DNA of 7,287 nt, from NCBI GenBank assembly GCA_902782965.1, contig CACZPG010000136.1, forward strand, positions 1 through 7,287, given 5' to 3'. Position 1 is the stretch's first letter. The number at the start of each line of letters is the position of its first letter. The stretch is from an uncultured Lachnospiraceae bacterium. Its GTDB lineage: Bacteria; Bacillota; Clostridia; Lachnospirales; Lachnospiraceae. The notes under the pieces were generated by a model. That model saw nothing but the letters and a program-made list of their open reading frames with translations, had not been told where the DNA came from and searched no databases. This document shows, piece by piece, positions 5,300 to 7,287 of the stretch. Made by a program: the position numbers and the translations under genes.

Positions 5300-5363
5300 A
5301 GGGATACATAACTAAATCTTGTGGAAAAATTTTTTTATATTTTTTTCAAAAATTTGGTTTACG

Positions 5364-5391
5364 TTTTAACATAATATATGTAAAAAAACTG
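5364..5391 (-). other. dif-like 28-bp candidate site (weak)
   Basis: On the minus strand an arm TTATGTTAAAA (5364-5374) matches the E. coli dif XerD arm TTATGTTAAAT at 10 of 11 positions. It is preceded by a 6-base centre CATATA (5375-5380) and an 11-base left arm (5381-5391) that does not resemble a XerC arm well. The site lies about 230 bases upstream of the xerD start. The local A/T richness makes chance likeness plausible. Confidence 0.25.
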
Positions 5392-5406
5392 TAACATATA
5401 TTTCAA

Positions 5407-6000
5407 TTATTTCATCCCTTTAATCTGTCCGTAAGCAAGTATGGAAATAATTGTCTTGCTGTCATTTATACGCCCATCTTTAATATATTCCAGCGCCTCC
5501 TCATAAGACAATTTGATAATATCTATGAATTCATCAGGATCTCTGTCCAGCTTTCCTTTTTTAAGATCTGTTCCGATGTAAACCGCTGTTCTTTCACTGA
5601 ATAATCCAACTGCAGCAATTATATAATTGATAAAATATAGTTTATCAGGAATAAGACCTGTCTCTTCCTCAGCTTCTCTGATTGCACATTTATAGAATGG
5701 CGATTCAGGAGATTCAAAATACTCTCTATTATCCAAAAGCTCATTACCGCCTTCCGAATAGTCTGAATCCTCTGCACATCCGGCAGGAATCTCAATATCG
5801 TAATCTCTGATACAATTTCGATATTGTCTGACGAAAATAAGCTTATTATCCTCGTCTACCAGAAGAACCCCTGATCCATTTCGATTTTCTACAAAGTCAT
5901 AATATAATTCTTCCCCATCAGGTGATATCAGAGTGTCCTCATATACCTTTACTCTATGGGCCTTATATTTTAATTCTCTATTTTTAAATTCCAATTCCAT
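5407..6000 (-). CDS. Nudix hydrolase, ADP-ribose pyrophosphatase-like
   Basis: Nudix enzymes cleave nucleoside diphosphates linked to another group; this subfamily often turns ADP-ribose into AMP and ribose 5-phosphate, keeping free ADP-ribose low. The 197 residues fit the ADPRase size. The N-terminal strand region (1-45), a VRQYR segment (57-61) and EIPAG (70-74) are typical of that group. The Nudix helix REAEEETGL (108-116) retains both metal-binding glutamates of the REUXEE core (112-113). Oddity: Gly74 and Arg108 are 34 residues apart instead of the canonical 14, so about 20 acidic extra residues split the Nudix box. Substrate is therefore uncertain. The Shine-Dalgarno AGAGG (6004-6008) is only 3 bases from ATG, an unusually short spacing, but no better start is visible. 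It may be transcribed from a small promoter at the rny terminator tail or by read-through. No clear terminator follows. Confidence 0.85.
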   Translation of the reverse strand: MELEFKNRELKYKAHRVKVYEDTLISPDGEELYYDFVENRNGSGVLLVDEDNKLIFVRQYRNCIRDYDIEIPAGCAEDSDYSEGGNELLDNREYFESPESPFYKCAIREAEEETGLIPDKLYFINYIIAAVGLFSERTAVYIGTDLKKGKLDRDPDEFIDIIKLSYEEALEYIKDGRINDSKTIISILAYGQIKGMK

Positions 6001-6019
6001 TAACCTCTAAAAACTATTA

Positions 6020-6041
6020 GGAAACGCAGTTTCCCATTATA
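6020..6041 (-). promoter_or_regulatory. Candidate -10 box and start-site hairpin for the Nudix gene
   Basis: A perfect TATAAT (6036-6041 on the minus strand) stands about 36 bases before the Nudix ATG, inside the T-rich tail of the rny terminator. No good -35 is found at the usual distance; that place is in the terminator stem. Just downstream GGAAAC (6020-6025) and GTTTCC (6029-6034) form a perfect 6-bp hairpin that would fall at or near the 5' end of the transcript. Confidence 0.35.
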
Positions 6042-6042
6042 T

Positions 6043-6079
6043 AAAAATGCCACCTGTCCTCATACGAGAAACAGGTGGC
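6043..6079 (-). terminator. Intrinsic terminator of rny
   Basis: Arms 6071-6079 and 6049-6057 (GCCACCTGT and its complement) form a perfect 9-bp stem; CTC and GAG inside the 13-base loop can add three pairs. A T-run follows in the minus direction (6043-6047). It is about 35 bases after the rny stop. Between them GTAAC/GTTAC/GTAAC segments (6092-6109) can form two mutually exclusive 5-bp hairpins, of unknown meaning. Confidence 0.85.
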
Positions 6080-6113
6080 TTACTTATCAACGTTACATTG
6101 TAACTAAGTTACC

Positions 6114-7287
6114 TTACTTAGCGTAGTCAGTAACTCTGGATTCGCGGATAAGGCTTACCTTGATCTGACCAGGATATTCAAGCTCATCTTCAATCTGCTT
6201 GGATATATTTCTTGCCAGCAGTACCATATCTGCATCAGTAATCTTGTCAGGAACAACTGCAACCCTGATCTCTCTACCTGCCTGAATAGCAAAGGATTTA
6301 TCTACACCCTCGAAACCATTAGCAATTTCTTCCAGCTTAGTAAGTCTGGTTGTATAGGTATCAAGAGTCTCTCTTCTAGCACCAGGACGAGCAGCTGAAA
6401 TAGCATCAGCAGCCTGTACTATACATGCTATAAGTGATTCCGCTTCACAATCCCCATGATGTGAAGCAACCGAATTGATAACAACACCATTCTCTTTGTA
6501 TTTCTTACAAAGATCAACACCGATAGTTACATGCGAACCTTCCATCTCATGATCAATGGATTTACCGATATCATGCAGAAGTCCGGCTCTCTTGGCAAGT
6601 TTAACATCCTCGCCCAATTCTCCAGCCATAAGACCGCTCAGATGAGCAACCTCAACAGAATGCTTAAGTGCATTCTGACCATAACTGGATCTGAACTTCA
6701 TTCTTCCAAGAAGTTTTATCATCTCAGGATGAAGTCCGTGAACACCAACTTCAAGCGCTGCAGCTTCACCTTCCTCACGCATCTTATTCTCGACTTCCTT
6801 CTTAGCCTTCTCGACCATCTCTTCGATTCTGGCCGGATGGATACGTCCGTCAACAATAAGCTTCTCGAGAGCAATACGTGCGACTTCACGTCTTACTGCA
6901 TCAAAGCTGGACAGAACTACAGCTTCAGGCGTATCATCAATAATCAGATCAACACCTGTCAGAGTTTCAAGAGTACGAATATTTCGACCTTCACGACCGA
7001 TTATACGTCCCTTCATCTCATCACTTGGAAGCTGAACCAGGGATACTGTAGACTCAGATACAACATCTGCGGCACATTTCTGAATAGCACCAACTACTAT
7101 CTCCTTAGCCTTTTTATCAGCTTCTTCACGAGCTCTGGATTCCATTTCCTTGATCATTATCGCTGTTTCGTGTTTAACATCATCTTCAACGGTTTTAAGC
7201 AAATATTCCTTAGCTTGTTCAGAGGTAAGACCAGAGATTCTCTCCAGTTCCTGTTGTCTCTTTGCAGACAGCTCTTCAACTTCTGAA
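6114..7287 (-). CDS. rny: Ribonuclease Y, 5' end beyond window
   Basis: RNase Y is the membrane-tethered endoribonuclease that starts mRNA decay in many Firmicutes. The frame is open to the right edge: 390 residues are visible, beginning with a charged coiled coil (EELSAKRQQELERISGLTSE), so about 130 N-terminal residues (membrane anchor and more coiled coil) are missing from a usual length near 520. In visible numbering, the KH domain contains GRIIGREG (93-100); the HD domain contains His209, the His238-Asp239 pair (LLHDIGKS), SHHGD (275-279) and AADA with Asp294, the expected metal-binding set. The C-terminal domain ends SRVTDYAK, like other RNase Y proteins. A TTG at 7200-7202 can be read as a start but lies in the middle of the conserved coiled coil, so it is not the real one. 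The gene ends with a strong terminator. It should work with PNPase, encoded at the other end of the window. Confidence 0.97.
   Translation of the reverse strand, partial: SEVEELSAKRQQELERISGLTSEQAKEYLLKTVEDDVKHETAIMIKEMESRAREEADKKAKEIVVGAIQKCAADVVSESTVSLVQLPSDEMKGRIIGREGRNIRTLETLTGVDLIIDDTPEAVVLSSFDAVRREVARIALEKLIVDGRIHPARIEEMVEKAKKEVENKMREEGEAAALEVGVHGLHPEMIKLLGRMKFRSSYGQNALKHSVEVAHLSGLMAGELGEDVKLAKRAGLLHDIGKSIDHEMEGSHVTIGVDLCKKYKENGVVINSVASHHGDCEAESLIACIVQAADAISAARPGARRETLDTYTTRLTKLEEIANGFEGVDKSFAIQAGREIRVAVVPDKITDADMVLLARNISKQIEDELEYPGQIKVSLIRESRVTDYAK

Noticed and set aside
5374..5401. Terminator for the Nudix gene
   Set aside because: ATATATGT/ACATATAT can pair, but the stem is almost only A-T and the T-run lies in the loop instead of after the stem, so it is unlikely to stop transcription.
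5130..5406. Chromosomal or plasmid origin of replication
   Set aside because: The DnaA-like motifs are all imperfect and few, and no dnaA, dnaN, rep or par gene is near. I kept it only as a finding to examine.
7200..7202. TTG as the start of rny
   Set aside because: The same frame continues upstream to the window edge with typical RNase Y coiled-coil residues (RQQELERISGLTSEQAKEY), so the true start is outside the window.
6531..7286. 251-codon plus-strand open frame opposite rny
   Set aside because: It is antisense to the KH and HD coding region of RNase Y, whose conserved motifs are unmistakable; the plus-strand product is a low-complexity shadow.

Overview
The window looks like chromosomal DNA from a low-GC Gram-positive bacterium of the class Clostridia, probably a Lachnospiraceae relative (Butyrivibrio/Lachnospira-like). 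The grounds are AT-rich spacers, AGGAGG-type ribosome binding sites, TTGACA/TATAAT-type promoters with 17-base spacers, an RNase Y gene, and a secreted protein ending in a lysine-rich Fn3-like domain of a style common in that family. This assignment is inference; no rRNA or other taxonomic marker is present.

All seven genes lie on the minus strand. Read in the direction of transcription (right to left) they are: rny (RNase Y, 5' end cut by the window edge; terminator at 6043-6079), a Nudix hydrolase resembling ADP-ribose pyrophosphatases (5407-6000), an AT-rich non-coding stretch of about 280 bases (5130-5406), xerD (GTG start, 4236-5129; terminator overlapping its stop codon), aroC (chorismate synthase, 3010-4092), rpsO (ribosomal protein S15, 2557-2823; strong promoter and terminator), a secreted two-PPC-plus-Fn3 protein (1237-2385; own promoter and terminator), and pnp (PNPase, N-terminal 313 residues; 3' part beyond position 1). 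Nearly every gene has its own recognisable promoter, so this is a string of short transcription units rather than one operon.

Functionally the window joins RNA turnover (RNase Y and PNPase), translation (S15), chorismate synthesis, chromosome-dimer resolution (XerD) and nucleotide clean-up (Nudix). The core genes are ordinary. The unusual material is in the joints: a four-copy 25/26-bp tandem repeat that starts inside the aroC coding end and runs up to the rpsO -35 box; an insertion of a secreted-protein gene between the normally adjacent rpsO and pnp; a pnp leader with a long hairpin and an upstream start codon that has its own Shine-Dalgarno and is in frame with pnp; a xerD promoter carrying a perfect palindrome and three XerD-arm-like (TTATGTWAA) motifs nearby; an XerD whose beta-hairpin lysine position appears to be Asp; and a Nudix box split by about 20 extra residues. 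I see no CRISPR array, tRNA, rRNA, insertion sequence or defence system, and no evidence for a wholly new multi-gene system.
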